From: JBFKMV01 sp041629655
Lineage (GTDB): Bacteria > Acidobacteriota > Polarisedimenticolia > Polarisedimenticolales > Polarisedimenticolaceae
Length of the DNA: 17,890 bases
Assembly (NCBI GenBank): GCA_041629655.1
Contig: JBFKMV010000102.1
Location: forward strand, 1 to 17,890
Direction: 5' to 3'
Shown here: positions 8,104 to 15,632 of the stretch, piece by piece
How the letters are laid out: each line of letters begins with the position of its first letter
Numbering within the stretch: the first letter of the stretch is position 1
The notes under the pieces: generated by a model
Told to the model about the DNA's origin: nothing
Seen by the model: only the letters and a program-made list of their open reading frames with translations
Databases searched by the model: none
Program-made: the position numbers and the translations under genes

Positions 8104-9993
8104 TCACTGCACCAGGCGTCGGAAGCCGTCGAACATCAACAGCGCCCACAGGATCGCACTGTTGTCGCGCGCACCGGACTGGTGCTGGTCCACGACGGTC
8201 CGCAACGCCTCGGGCCGGAAGATCCCGGAGTCGCACAGCGTCGGGCCCAGCGCGGCCTCCCGCACGCGTTCCTTCAACGGGCCGCGGAACCAGCTCGCCA
8301 GCGGCACCGCGAACCCCATCTTGGGCCGGTACAGGATCTCGCGCGAGACGTACGGCTCGAGACTCTTCTTGAGCAGGTACTTGCCCTGCTGGCCGTTGAG
8401 CTTGAGCGCCGTGGGGACGCTGCAGGCCCATTCCAGGAACACGTGATCCAGGATCGGCACGCGCACCTCCAGGCCGTGGGCCATACTGGCCCGGTCGACC
8501 TTGGTCAGGATGTCTCCCGGGAGGTAGGTCTTGAAGTCCAGGTACTGCACGAGCGCCACCGGGTCGTCCGGCGGCGCCTCGCCGGCGTGGCTCCGCAGCA
8601 CCTCGATCGCCTCGTAGCCGCCGAGCTCGCTTTTGAAACGGTCGCTGAACAGCTGCCGCCGCACCCGGTCGGGCACGATCGAGACGCTGTGGAAGTAGCC
8701 TTCGACGCTGTTGCGCGCCAGCGACTCGAACGTCGACTTGGCCCGCAGCACGCGCGGCGCCCAGTCGAGCTTCGGGTACAGCGTTCCCAGGGCGCCGAAC
8801 AACGGCCGGCGCACCGCCGCCGGCAGCACCGAGCGGACCCGTTCCTCGTAGCGGTGCCAGCGGTAGCGCCGGTAGCCGGCAAAGCTCTCGTCGCCACCGT
8901 CGCCGGACAGCACCACGGTCACGAACTTGCGGGCCAGCTCGCAGACGCGGTAGGTCGGCAGCGCCGAGCTGTCGGCGTACGGCTCGTCGTAGACCGCGGC
9001 CAGCCGGTCCACGAGATCGAAGTCGTCGGGGTTGACCTGCTCCATGCGGTGGTTGGTGCGGTAACGGCGCGCGACCTCGTCGGCGTAGTGCGACTCGTTG
9101 AACCGCGGATCGCCGAACGAGATCGAGCAGGTGTTGACGGGCGAGGAGTTCAGCCCGGCCATCATCGCCACGACCGCGCTGGAATCGACCCCGCCGGACA
9201 GGAACGCGCCCAGCGGAACCTCCGAGATCAACCGGATCCGCACCGCCTCGCGCAGGTGCTCGATCAGCTGCTCGCGCAGCTCGGCCTCGCTGGCGGCGGG
9301 GGCCGCCGCGAAGCGGACGTTCCAGTAGCGCCGCGGCTCCGGCTGCGGCGCGCCGCGCCGGACCGCCAGGGTGCGACCGGGCGCCAGCTTGCGGGTATCG
9401 CGCAGGATCGTGCGCGGGTCGGGCACGTAACCGTAGGCGAAGAAGTCCTCCACCGCGGTCGGGTCGATGGTGCGCGACAGGCCGGGGTGCTCGAACAGCG
9501 CCTTCAATTCCGAGCCGAACACCAGCAGCCCGTCGTCCAGGAACGAGTAGTACAGCGGCTTGATCCCGACACGGTCGCGGGCCAGGAACAGCGTCTCGCG
9601 GTTGCGGTCCCACAGCGCGAACGCGAACATGCCGCGGAAACGCTCGACACACGACTCGCCCCACTGCTCCCAGGCGTGGACGATCGTCTCGGTGTCGGAG
9701 TGGGTGCGGAAGCGGTGGCCCCGGCGCTCCAACTCGACGCGCAGCTCCTGGAAGTTGTAGATCTCGCCGTTGTACACGACGCCGACGGTGTCGTCCTCGT
9801 TGTACAGCGGCTGGTGGCCGCCCGCGAGGTCGATGATCGACAGCCGGCGGTGCCCCAGCCCGACTCCCGGTTCGAGGTGCAGGCCGTGGTCGTCGGGGCC
9901 GCGGTGCGACAGCCGGTCGTTCATCCGCGACAGCAGTTGCTCGTCGATCGGACGACGCTCGCGCGTGTCGAAGATCCCGGCGAATCCGCACAT
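8104..9993 (-). CDS. Asparagine-synthase-like glutamine amidotransferase (XrtA/PEP-CTERM-system type)
   Basis: A 629-residue two-domain enzyme. The N-terminal class II (Ntn) glutaminase domain has Cys2 as nucleophile after Met removal (MCGFAGIFDT), SHRGPDDHG (29-37), NGEIYN (75-80) and HSDTETI (98-104). The C-terminal ATP-pyrophosphatase domain has the SGGVDSS loop (266-272) and SGDGGDESFAGY (363-374). All expected catalytic residues are present, so it should transfer glutamine-derived ammonia to an ATP-activated carboxylate. In exopolysaccharide loci such homologues are thought to amidate uronic-acid-type sugars or related groups, and one subfamily is tied to exosortase-A systems; that link here is inferred from context. 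It begins 4 nt after the ligase stop and is followed after 14 bp by a GT4 gene. Ordinary asparagine synthetase activity cannot be ruled out from sequence. Confidence 0.93.
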   Translation of the reverse strand: MCGFAGIFDTRERRPIDEQLLSRMNDRLSHRGPDDHGLHLEPGVGLGHRRLSIIDLAGGHQPLYNEDDTVGVVYNGEIYNFQELRVELERRGHRFRTHSDTETIVHAWEQWGESCVERFRGMFAFALWDRNRETLFLARDRVGIKPLYYSFLDDGLLVFGSELKALFEHPGLSRTIDPTAVEDFFAYGYVPDPRTILRDTRKLAPGRTLAVRRGAPQPEPRRYWNVRFAAAPAASEAELREQLIEHLREAVRIRLISEVPLGAFLSGGVDSSAVVAMMAGLNSSPVNTCSISFGDPRFNESHYADEVARRYRTNHRMEQVNPDDFDLVDRLAAVYDEPYADSSALPTYRVCELARKFVTVVLSGDGGDESFAGYRRYRWHRYEERVRSVLPAAVRRPLFGALGTLYPKLDWAPRVLRAKSTFESLARNSVEGYFHSVSIVPDRVRRQLFSDRFKSELGGYEAIEVLRSHAGEAPPDDPVALVQYLDFKTYLPGDILTKVDRASMAHGLEVRVPILDHVFLEWACSVPTALKLNGQQGKYLLKKSLEPYVSREILYRPKMGFAVPLASWFRGPLKERVREAALGPTLCDSGIFRPEALRTVVDQHQSGARDNSAILWALLMFDGFRRLVQ

Positions 9994-9997
9994 CGCG

Positions 9998-11350
9998 TCA
10001 GCCTCGGCGCGGCCGGGCCGCGCGCATCGCCGGGCCGGCCGGGGCCATCGCGGCCCGGGCCGGGCGCCCCGCGCCGGACGGGGCCTGCGCCGGAACGGGC
10101 GCGCTCGCTGGCGCTTGCTCGGCCAGCGCCCGCAGCACGACCACGATCGCGACCAGCTGGTAGGTCAGGTCGAAGTAGGCCCGGCCGAGGAACGCCCCGC
10201 CGGCCAGGTACCCGGTGAACGACAGCATCAGCATGCTGGCCAGGCTCGAGATCCACTCCGCCTGGGGGTGGTCCATGTACTCGCGGCGCAGCCGCCACAG
10301 CGTGCCGAAGATCGACAGCATCAACAGGCCGAACACGAACAGCCCGGGGAAGCCGTGCTCGGCCAGCACCTCGAAGTAGATGCTGTGGGCGTCGTGATAG
10401 TCCAAGGGGTCCGGCGCGTAGTCCAGGAACAGCTCCTTGGTGAAGCAGCCGAATCCGCCCCCGGTCAGGGGGTGGTCGAGGGCCAGATTCCAGGCGAAGC
10501 CCCAGGCGTTGAGGCGGCCCTGGATCGAGCCCTCCTCCTCGTAACCCTCGACGTCGCCGATCGTGGCGATGCGCTCGAACCACGCGCCCGGGACGAACGC
10601 GAACGCCAGCACCACCGCCAGCGTCAGCACCACCGCCGCCTGGAACTTGTAGCGGGTCTGGAGCGAGAACAGCCCGACCACCGCGCTGAGCGCCACGAAC
10701 CCGCCGCGCGAGTAGGTGAACACAACCGACATCAAGCAGCACACCAGCGAGAACCACATCAGCCGGCGCAGCCAGGGCTTGCTCTCGTGCAGCGCCAGGT
10801 ACAGAAACAGCGGGCAGATCATCACCAGCGCCAGCGCCAGGTCGTTGTTGTCCTCGAGAAAAGTCCCCGGCGGCCCGAAGATGCGGAAGTTCCCGCCGGT
10901 CCACACGCTGAACACGGCGCCCTTGATCCCGAAGAACCCGACCGACAGGCTGATCGTCATCAGCAGCCAGCGCAAGCGCACGGTGTCGACGAAGAACGCC
11001 ATGGTCAAGAACGTGATCACGAGCATCTTGAGCAGCTGGTTCCACTGCTCCCAGGCCCGCCCGGGGTAGAACGAGAACACGCTGGACACCGTGAACAGCA
11101 CCACCAGCACCAGCAGCAGCACGGTCTCGCGCTTGAACGGGATCGGCTTGCGGTCGCCCGAGATCAGCGCGCCGGCCAGCGTGACCGCTGCGACCCACTT
11201 GGCGACCGGAAAGCTGTAGGCGATGCCCCAGCTCAGGCGGTGCGGGTTCATGTAGCCGAGCCACGAGAACACCAGCACGCCGAAGAACGGCCGGAAGAAA
11301 CAGAACGGCAGGCTCGCGAAGACGAAGCCCAGAACGAGGTAGTCGCGCAT
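9998..11350 (-). CDS. O-antigen ligase / Wzy-type polymerase family membrane protein (exosortase-A-associated ligase type)
   Basis: A 450-residue polytopic inner-membrane protein with roughly ten or more hydrophobic segments. The start MRDYLVLGFVFASLPFCFFR matches the N-terminus typical of the exosortase-A-associated putative O-glycosylation ligases (DUF5935 plus Wzy_C). Other landmarks are SWLGYMNPHRLSW (29-41), FLEDNNDLALAL (164-175), YSRGG (213-217), the large loop with SIQGRLNAW (275-283; Arg279 probably functional) and DAHSIYFEVLAEHG (320-333; His322). The ATG at 11350 was chosen over a longer open frame (to 11494), whose extra 48 residues are charged and overlap the deacetylase gene. 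The C-terminal ~37 residues are a low-complexity Ala/Pro/Arg tail, probably cytoplasmic. It should polymerise or ligate undecaprenyl-linked glycan on the periplasmic side. It lies 31 bp after the upstream stop. Confidence 0.9.
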   Translation of the reverse strand: MRDYLVLGFVFASLPFCFFRPFFGVLVFSWLGYMNPHRLSWGIAYSFPVAKWVAAVTLAGALISGDRKPIPFKRETVLLLVLVVLFTVSSVFSFYPGRAWEQWNQLLKMLVITFLTMAFFVDTVRLRWLLMTISLSVGFFGIKGAVFSVWTGGNFRIFGPPGTFLEDNNDLALALVMICPLFLYLALHESKPWLRRLMWFSLVCCLMSVVFTYSRGGFVALSAVVGLFSLQTRYKFQAAVVLTLAVVLAFAFVPGAWFERIATIGDVEGYEEEGSIQGRLNAWGFAWNLALDHPLTGGGFGCFTKELFLDYAPDPLDYHDAHSIYFEVLAEHGFPGLFVFGLLMLSIFGTLWRLRREYMDHPQAEWISSLASMLMLSFTGYLAGGAFLGRAYFDLTYQLVAIVVVLRALAEQAPASAPVPAQAPSGAGRPARAAMAPAGPAMRAARPRRG

Positions 11351-11381
11351 CGGGTGGCTCGGTCCTAACCTAGAACGCCGG

Positions 11382-12455
11382 TCAGCCGCCGGCCAGCCGT
11401 GAGACCGCCAGCTGCGCGGCGAAGCCGGCGACGTCGGTGTGCCATGGTACCTGCCGCCGCAGCCGGAACAGGTCCGGCGGTTCGCCCAGCGCATCCAGCG
11501 CGTTGAGTCCCCGGATCGTGGTTACCGCGCAGGCGAAGCCGGCGTCGCGCAACAGCCCCGTCGTGCGGTCGTCGAAGTCGGCGGGCTGTCCGTTGGGGTA
11601 GGCGAAGGCCCGCACCGGCCGTCCCAGCTCCCGCTCCAGCACCGCCTTGGACTCGAACACCTCCTGCCGCGCACGCTCGGCCGGAATCCGGGACAGGATC
11701 GGATGCGTCACGCTGTGCGAGCCGAACTCGATGCCCGCGCGGCTCATCTCGCGCACCTCGTCCCAGCCCAGCATCAGCCCCGGGACCTGCTCCACGTCGC
11801 CGATCTCGAGCGCCTGGGTCAGGCGCGCAATCGTCTCGAGCCGCTGCTCCTCGCCGAGCGTCTTCAACACGGCCAGCACGGCGTCGCGCGCCTGCTCGCG
11901 CTGCTCGGGTGTTTCGAGCGGCCACGTCCTGCCGTTGCCGGCGAACCCCGAGAGCGCTCGCGCCGGTGTCTCGCGAAAGGCCCGGAACACGCGATCGTGC
12001 CACAGTACCCGTCCGGTGCCGATGCTGCCGGTGGCCAGGAACACCGTCGCCGGCAGCGCGTGCCGCTGCAGCACCGGCAGCGCGCGCACGTAGTTGTCCC
12101 GGTAGCCGTCGTCGAAGGTGATCACCAGGGCGCGGTCCGGCAGGTCGCCGGCCAGCATCGCCGTGACCGCCGTCTCCAGCGAGCAGACGCGGTAGTGGGC
12201 GGCCACGAAGGCCATCTGCCGCTCGAACGCCGCCACCGGCGTGCCGGGCAGGAACGAATCGCCGCCGTCGGTCACGCGATGGTAGGTCAGCACCTGGAAG
12301 CACTTGTGGCGGCGCCGCCGCAGGGCCGGGAAGCCGCGGCGGGACCGGAGCGTCCAGCGCGACGCCCCGCCGCCCAGCCGGCCCCACAGGCCGAGCCGGT
12401 GCGCGAGGCCGACCGCCGCCGCCCGCAGCGACCGTCTGAGCGTTTCTCGTTCCAT
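11382..12455 (-). CDS. Polysaccharide deacetylase family protein (NodB-type, CE4)
   Basis: A 357-residue protein with the CE4 motifs in order: YHRV (58-61), TFDDG (113-117, the base/metal Asp pair 115-116), SHSVTHP with metal ligands His247 and His251, and FAYPNG (284-289). A basic, weakly hydrophobic N-terminus (MERETLRRSLRAAAVGLAHR) is not a convincing signal peptide, so location is uncertain. A 100-residue insert between motifs 1 and 2 (about 145-240) is characteristic of the exopolysaccharide-locus branch of the family. Expected chemistry is metal-dependent removal of N- or O-acetyl from sugars, and all metal ligands are present. It belongs to a different CE4 branch from the DUF3473-type deacetylase in the same operon. 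Upstream gap is 38 bp, downstream 31 bp. No strong Shine-Dalgarno is visible. Confidence 0.92.
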   Translation of the reverse strand: MERETLRRSLRAAAVGLAHRLGLWGRLGGGASRWTLRSRRGFPALRRRRHKCFQVLTYHRVTDGGDSFLPGTPVAAFERQMAFVAAHYRVCSLETAVTAMLAGDLPDRALVITFDDGYRDNYVRALPVLQRHALPATVFLATGSIGTGRVLWHDRVFRAFRETPARALSGFAGNGRTWPLETPEQREQARDAVLAVLKTLGEEQRLETIARLTQALEIGDVEQVPGLMLGWDEVREMSRAGIEFGSHSVTHPILSRIPAERARQEVFESKAVLERELGRPVRAFAYPNGQPADFDDRTTGLLRDAGFACAVTTIRGLNALDALGEPPDLFRLRRQVPWHTDVAGFAAQLAVSRLAGG

Positions 12456-12493
12456 CGCCCGTCACGCCCGTTGCCGGTCCCGGTCCGCGGGAC

Positions 12494-13489
12494 CTAGTCG
12501 TCGTCCCGGTCCTGGATCTCGTAGTCCTTCACCTGGCGCGCGTGGGTGAAGATGATGATCTCGCCGAGCAGCCCGATCGAGAACAGCTGTACGCCCAGCA
12601 CCATCAGCAGCACTCCGAGGATCAGCAGCGGCCGGTTCGCGATCGGACCCAGCTCGAGCAGCCGGTACACGCCGAGATAACCGGTGATCGCCACGCCCGC
12701 CGCGGCCAGCGCCGAGCCGACCAGGCCGAAGAAACGCAGCGGTTTCTTGGTGAACTTGAAGATGAAGAACAGCGCCAGCACGTCGAGCAGCCGCCGCAGG
12801 TAAACGCCCGGCTGGTAGACCCGACGCACGGAGTCGCGCGGGCTCTGGCGAACCTGGAGCTCCTCGACCCTGAAACCGCGCTGGTCGGCCAGCAGCGGCA
12901 GGAAGCGATGCAGGTCGCCGTACGGGCGCACCTCCGCCGCCACGCGCGCGCGCATGATGCGCAGCCCGCAGCTCACGTCGTGCAGCCGCGTCCCGGTCAG
13001 AAAGCGCGTGATGCTGCGGAAGGCCCAGGACTGCAGGCGGTTGAACCGCGAATCGACCCGGGGATGGCGCCACGCGATCAGCAGGTCGGCCCGGCCCTCG
13101 TGGAACGCGCGGATCATCCGGGGCAGCTCCGCGGGATCGACCTGGAAGTACGACGGCAGCGTGATCACCGTGGAGCCCTGGGCCCGGTCGAAGCCGACCG
13201 CCAGCGCGGTCGCCTCGCCGAACCAGCGGTTCAGCTTGACGACCTGGATCTCCGGGTGCAGCTGCTTCAGCCGGCGCAGCTGGTCGAGCGCCTCGGGCCA
13301 CGGACCGTCCAGCACGAAGATGAACTCGTAGGGCATGCCGGCGGCCGCCAGCGCGCGGCTGTACTGCTCGTAGACTTCGGTCAGGTCGTCGGGCCGTTCC
13401 GAGACGGTCACCAGCACCGACAACTCGACGGCGCGCTCCGGGCGCGTGCCCTCGGTTTCGCGGAAGTCAAGCGTGTTCGTTTTCGCCAT
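12494..13489 (-). CDS. GT2-fold glycosyltransferase-like protein with altered catalytic motifs and two C-terminal membrane helices
   Basis: A 331-residue protein organised like GtrB/dolichol-phosphate-sugar synthases: GT-A domain (about 22-235), then two hydrophobic helices (about 251-275 and 285-315). The overall pattern matches the GT2 encoded just before it, including the NRWFGEATALAVGF segment (87-100), DPAELPRM (118-125), LHDVSCGLRI (169-178) and RPYGDLHRFLPLL (188-200). The key acidic motifs differ. DDGS is replaced by LDGPWP (60-65), and the D-x-D-LQ-x-DP motif is replaced by LPSYFQVDP (111-119), so both metal/nucleotide-binding Asp of DxD are missing. It could be a pseudo-enzyme partner, a transferase with a different mechanism, or a conserved variant subfamily. 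The gene start overlaps the canonical GT2 stop by 23 nt. A GAGG sequence shortly upstream of the ATG may serve as ribosome-binding site. Confidence 0.85.
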   Translation of the reverse strand: MAKTNTLDFRETEGTRPERAVELSVLVTVSERPDDLTEVYEQYSRALAAAGMPYEFIFVLDGPWPEALDQLRRLKQLHPEIQVVKLNRWFGEATALAVGFDRAQGSTVITLPSYFQVDPAELPRMIRAFHEGRADLLIAWRHPRVDSRFNRLQSWAFRSITRFLTGTRLHDVSCGLRIMRARVAAEVRPYGDLHRFLPLLADQRGFRVEELQVRQSPRDSVRRVYQPGVYLRRLLDVLALFFIFKFTKKPLRFFGLVGSALAAAGVAITGYLGVYRLLELGPIANRPLLILGVLLMVLGVQLFSIGLLGEIIIFTHARQVKDYEIQDRDDD

Positions 13490-14477
13490 TCTCGACCTCG
13501 AGAAAATCCACGGTCGTCCGGGTTACCGGTCGGACCGGGTGGTCGCCGGTCTTGACCACCAGCTCTCCGATGATGCCCAGCGACAGCAGGTTGGCCCCCA
13601 GCACGAACAGCAGGAAGGCGCTGGTGGAGCCCACCAGCCACGCCTCCGGCGTACCGCCGACGCCGAACGCGGCGAACGCGACCAGCAGGAATCCCCCCAG
13701 CAGCATGAACGGCATGCTCCACAGGCCGAACCACAGCGCCGGACGGGACCCGAAACTGGTGATCATCTTGATCACGATGATGTCCAGGATCACCCGCCAC
13801 ACGCGGCCCAGGCCGTACTTGCTCGCGCCGAAGCGTCGCGCACGGTGGTTGACGACCAGCTCGGCGATCTTGGCGTCGGTCAACGTCGCCATCGCGGGGA
13901 TGAAGCGGTGCATCTCGCCGTACAGCTTCACGCTCTTGATGTTCGACGCGCGGTAGGCCTTGAGCGAGCAGCCGTTGTCGTGGATCCGGACTCCGGTCAG
14001 CCGCCCGATGATCCAGTTGGCGATGATCGACGGCACCCGCCGCGTCAGGAACTTGTCCTGGCGCCGGCGGCGCCAGCCGCAGACCACGTCGAAGCCGTCG
14101 TCGATCTTGGCCAGCATCCGCGGGATATCCGCCGGATCGTTTTGCAGGTCCCCATCCATGCTGACGATGACCTTCCCGCGCGAAAGCTCGAACCCGGCCT
14201 GCATCGCCGCCGTCTGCCCGTAGTTCTTGCGGAAGCGGATCGGTCGCACGCGCGGGTCCCGGCGCGCGAGGTCGTTCAGGATCTCGGGCGTGCGGTCGGA
14301 GCTGCCGTCGTCGACGAGCAGGATTTCGTAGGGCCGGCCGAGCGGGTCGCAAGCCGCGCGGATCTGGTCGCACAGCGGGACGACGCTGTCCTGCTCGTTG
14401 TAGACGGGGACGACCACGGAGAACGCGAGCTCCCCGTGCGTGTCCTCAGCCCTGGGCTTGAACCGGTCCATAGCCAT
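13467..14477 (-). CDS. Glycosyltransferase family 2, GtrB/DPM1-like (polyisoprenyl-phosphate sugar transferase)
   Basis: A 336-residue protein with a complete GT-A domain: VVVPVYNE (21-28), VDDGSSDRT (55-63), KNYGQTAAMQAG (84-95), the metal-binding MDGDLQNDP (107-115), and GWRRRRQDKFLTRRVPS (134-150), which is typical of the DPM1/ArnC/GtrB group. Two C-terminal membrane helices follow (about 235-262 and 272-300). It probably transfers a sugar from a nucleotide donor to a polyprenyl phosphate or lipid-linked acceptor at the inner face of the membrane. Two start codons are close (ATG at 14477 and at 14471) and neither has a clear Shine-Dalgarno. The longer is given; it overlaps the upstream deacetylase gene by 32 nt, the largest overlap in the operon. 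The stop overlaps the following GT2-like gene by 23 nt. Confidence 0.93.
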   Translation of the reverse strand: MAMDRFKPRAEDTHGELAFSVVVPVYNEQDSVVPLCDQIRAACDPLGRPYEILLVDDGSSDRTPEILNDLARRDPRVRPIRFRKNYGQTAAMQAGFELSRGKVIVSMDGDLQNDPADIPRMLAKIDDGFDVVCGWRRRRQDKFLTRRVPSIIANWIIGRLTGVRIHDNGCSLKAYRASNIKSVKLYGEMHRFIPAMATLTDAKIAELVVNHRARRFGASKYGLGRVWRVILDIIVIKMITSFGSRPALWFGLWSMPFMLLGGFLLVAFAAFGVGGTPEAWLVGSTSAFLLFVLGANLLSLGIIGELVVKTGDHPVRPVTRTTVDFLEVENGENEHA

Positions 14478-15393
14478 GCTCGCGAGTTTGCTGCTCGTCC
14501 TGTCCGGGCTCCGGGGCCGAACCTGCCGGCCCGTGGGCGCGGATCACGTCCCGCAGCGGTCCGAAACGAAAGCGCCGCATCAGCTCGCCGAGCCGCGACG
14601 CGGTGCGGCGAATCCCGGTGTAGTGACGGAGGCGCGTCAGCAACGGGGCCGCGATCCGGGGCTGGCCCGGGTCGAGCTCCCACGGATGAACGTACACGAT
14701 CGCCGGCATCGCCTCGGCCCGGTTGAGCCGGCCGATGGCCCAGCGCGTCAACACGCCGGGCAGCAGACGCAGGTAGCCGCCGCCGGCGACGGGGAGCCGC
14801 GCGCCGAACAGCTCGACCGTCGAGGGCGGCACCTCGATCAGGCGCGCGCCGGACGGCGTGGTCAGCTCGTGAATCCGCCGCGGGGCCCCGGGCACCCCGT
14901 AGCGGTCGTGCCGGATCGGGAACAGGCTCGAGTCGTACGCGAACCCGGTCTCGGCCAGCACGTCCAGCGCCCACGGGTTGCGCCGGTCGATCGAGAACGA
15001 CGCCGCGCGGTAGCCCAGCACGGGCTGCCCGGTGGCGTCCTGCAGCACCTGCCGCGCCCGCTGCGTCTCCTGCCGGAACTCGTCCCGCTGCTGCTCGTAG
15101 GCCAGCCGGTGGCTGTAGCCGTGGCAGCTCACCTCGTGCCCGCGGTCCGCCAGCTGCCGCACCAGACCCGGGAACCGCTCGCCGATCCAGCCCAGCACGA
15201 AGAACGTGGCCCGGACTTCGTGTTCGTCGAGCAGATCGAGCACGCGGCCGGTGTTGGGCACGACGCGGCTGGGGTGAGCGTCCCAGTCGGCGCGCCGGAC
15301 CAGCGGCGCGAAGGCCGACACCTGGAAGTGCTCCTCGACGTCGACGGTCATGCCGTTGAGCACGCGGTGCCGGGAGGAGGCGCGATCGCTCAT
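14446..15393 (-). CDS. Polysaccharide deacetylase, DUF3473/exosortase-A-system type
   Basis: A 315-residue protein with the hallmark start MTVDVEEHFQVSAF (15-28; metal Asp18), a shortened NodB domain (ATFFVLGWIGERFP, 62-75), the His91-x3-His95 metal motif in CHGYSH, GYRAASFSI (127-135) and the C-terminal VYVHPWELD (233-241; His236) that marks the DUF3473 extension. This architecture is the one found in PEP-CTERM/exosortase-A exopolysaccharide loci (TIGR03006-like, from memory). It should deacetylate a sugar of the polysaccharide or its lipid-linked precursor. There is no signal peptide. The ATG at 15393 is given; the internal ATG at residue 15 is an alternative start nearer the family consensus. 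It follows the small HTH gene by 10 bp and overlaps the GT2 gene by 32 nt. Confidence 0.93.
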   Translation of the reverse strand: MSDRASSRHRVLNGMTVDVEEHFQVSAFAPLVRRADWDAHPSRVVPNTGRVLDLLDEHEVRATFFVLGWIGERFPGLVRQLADRGHEVSCHGYSHRLAYEQQRDEFRQETQRARQVLQDATGQPVLGYRAASFSIDRRNPWALDVLAETGFAYDSSLFPIRHDRYGVPGAPRRIHELTTPSGARLIEVPPSTVELFGARLPVAGGGYLRLLPGVLTRWAIGRLNRAEAMPAIVYVHPWELDPGQPRIAAPLLTRLRHYTGIRRTASRLGELMRRFRFGPLRDVIRAHGPAGSAPEPGQDEQQTREHGYGPVQAQG

Positions 15394-15403
15394 GACGCTG
15401 CGC

Positions 15404-15604
15404 TCAGATCCGGTTCTGATCGAGCCAGGCCAGCAGCTCGGAGCGCTTGTAGCGCAGGCTCGATTTCTTGCCGCTGCCGACGCGGTAGGCCGGGATGTGG
15501 TTCTTGCGCGTCAGCTCCCACAGTTTGGTGCGGCCGATCTTCAGCAGCTCGCGCGCCTCGCGGCTGGTCAGGATCTCTTCCCTCTTCAGTTGACGATGGT
15601 CCAT
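15404..15604 (-). CDS. Small helix-turn-helix DNA-binding protein (excisionase/MerR-like, HTH_17)
   Basis: A 66-residue basic protein. Residues 10-33 (EILTSREARELLKIGRTKLW) form a winged-helix-type HTH of the excisionase/MerR-like family, followed by a wing (HIPAYRVGSGKK) and the usual closing RYKRSELLAWL segment (51-61). The length is normal for stand-alone members. The ribosome-binding site GGAGAA lies a short distance upstream of the ATG at 15604. It sits 28 bp after the yvcK stop and 10 bp before the deacetylase start, inside the operon and with no phage genes around. In this setting it is more likely a local transcription regulator than an excisionase; its target is unknown. Confidence 0.88.
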   Translation of the reverse strand: MDHRQLKREEILTSREARELLKIGRTKLWELTRKNHIPAYRVGSGKKSSLRYKRSELLAWLDQNRI

Positions 15605-15632
15605 CTTCGCTTCTCCGAGGCCGCGCGCGGCC

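Noticed and set aside
6872..9991. 1039-codon minus-strand frame running through the amidotransferase gene into the GT4 gene
   Set aside because: Only the part from 8089 downward has GT4 motifs. The upstream part is an out-of-frame, Arg-rich shadow of the amidotransferase gene, so it is not a fusion protein.
8182..10218. Long plus-strand frame (678 codons) opposite the amidotransferase and ligase genes
   Set aside because: Arg/Gln/His-rich composition and no motifs; the minus-strand genes explain the region fully.
9770..11368. 532-codon plus-strand frame opposite the ligase gene
   Set aside because: Highly charged Gln/Glu/Arg/His repeats typical of the complement of a hydrophobic membrane protein gene; no domain seen.
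12456..12493. 38-bp gap as a possible internal promoter or terminator
   Set aside because: The gap is GC-rich, with no -35/-10 pair, hairpin or T-run that I could identify.
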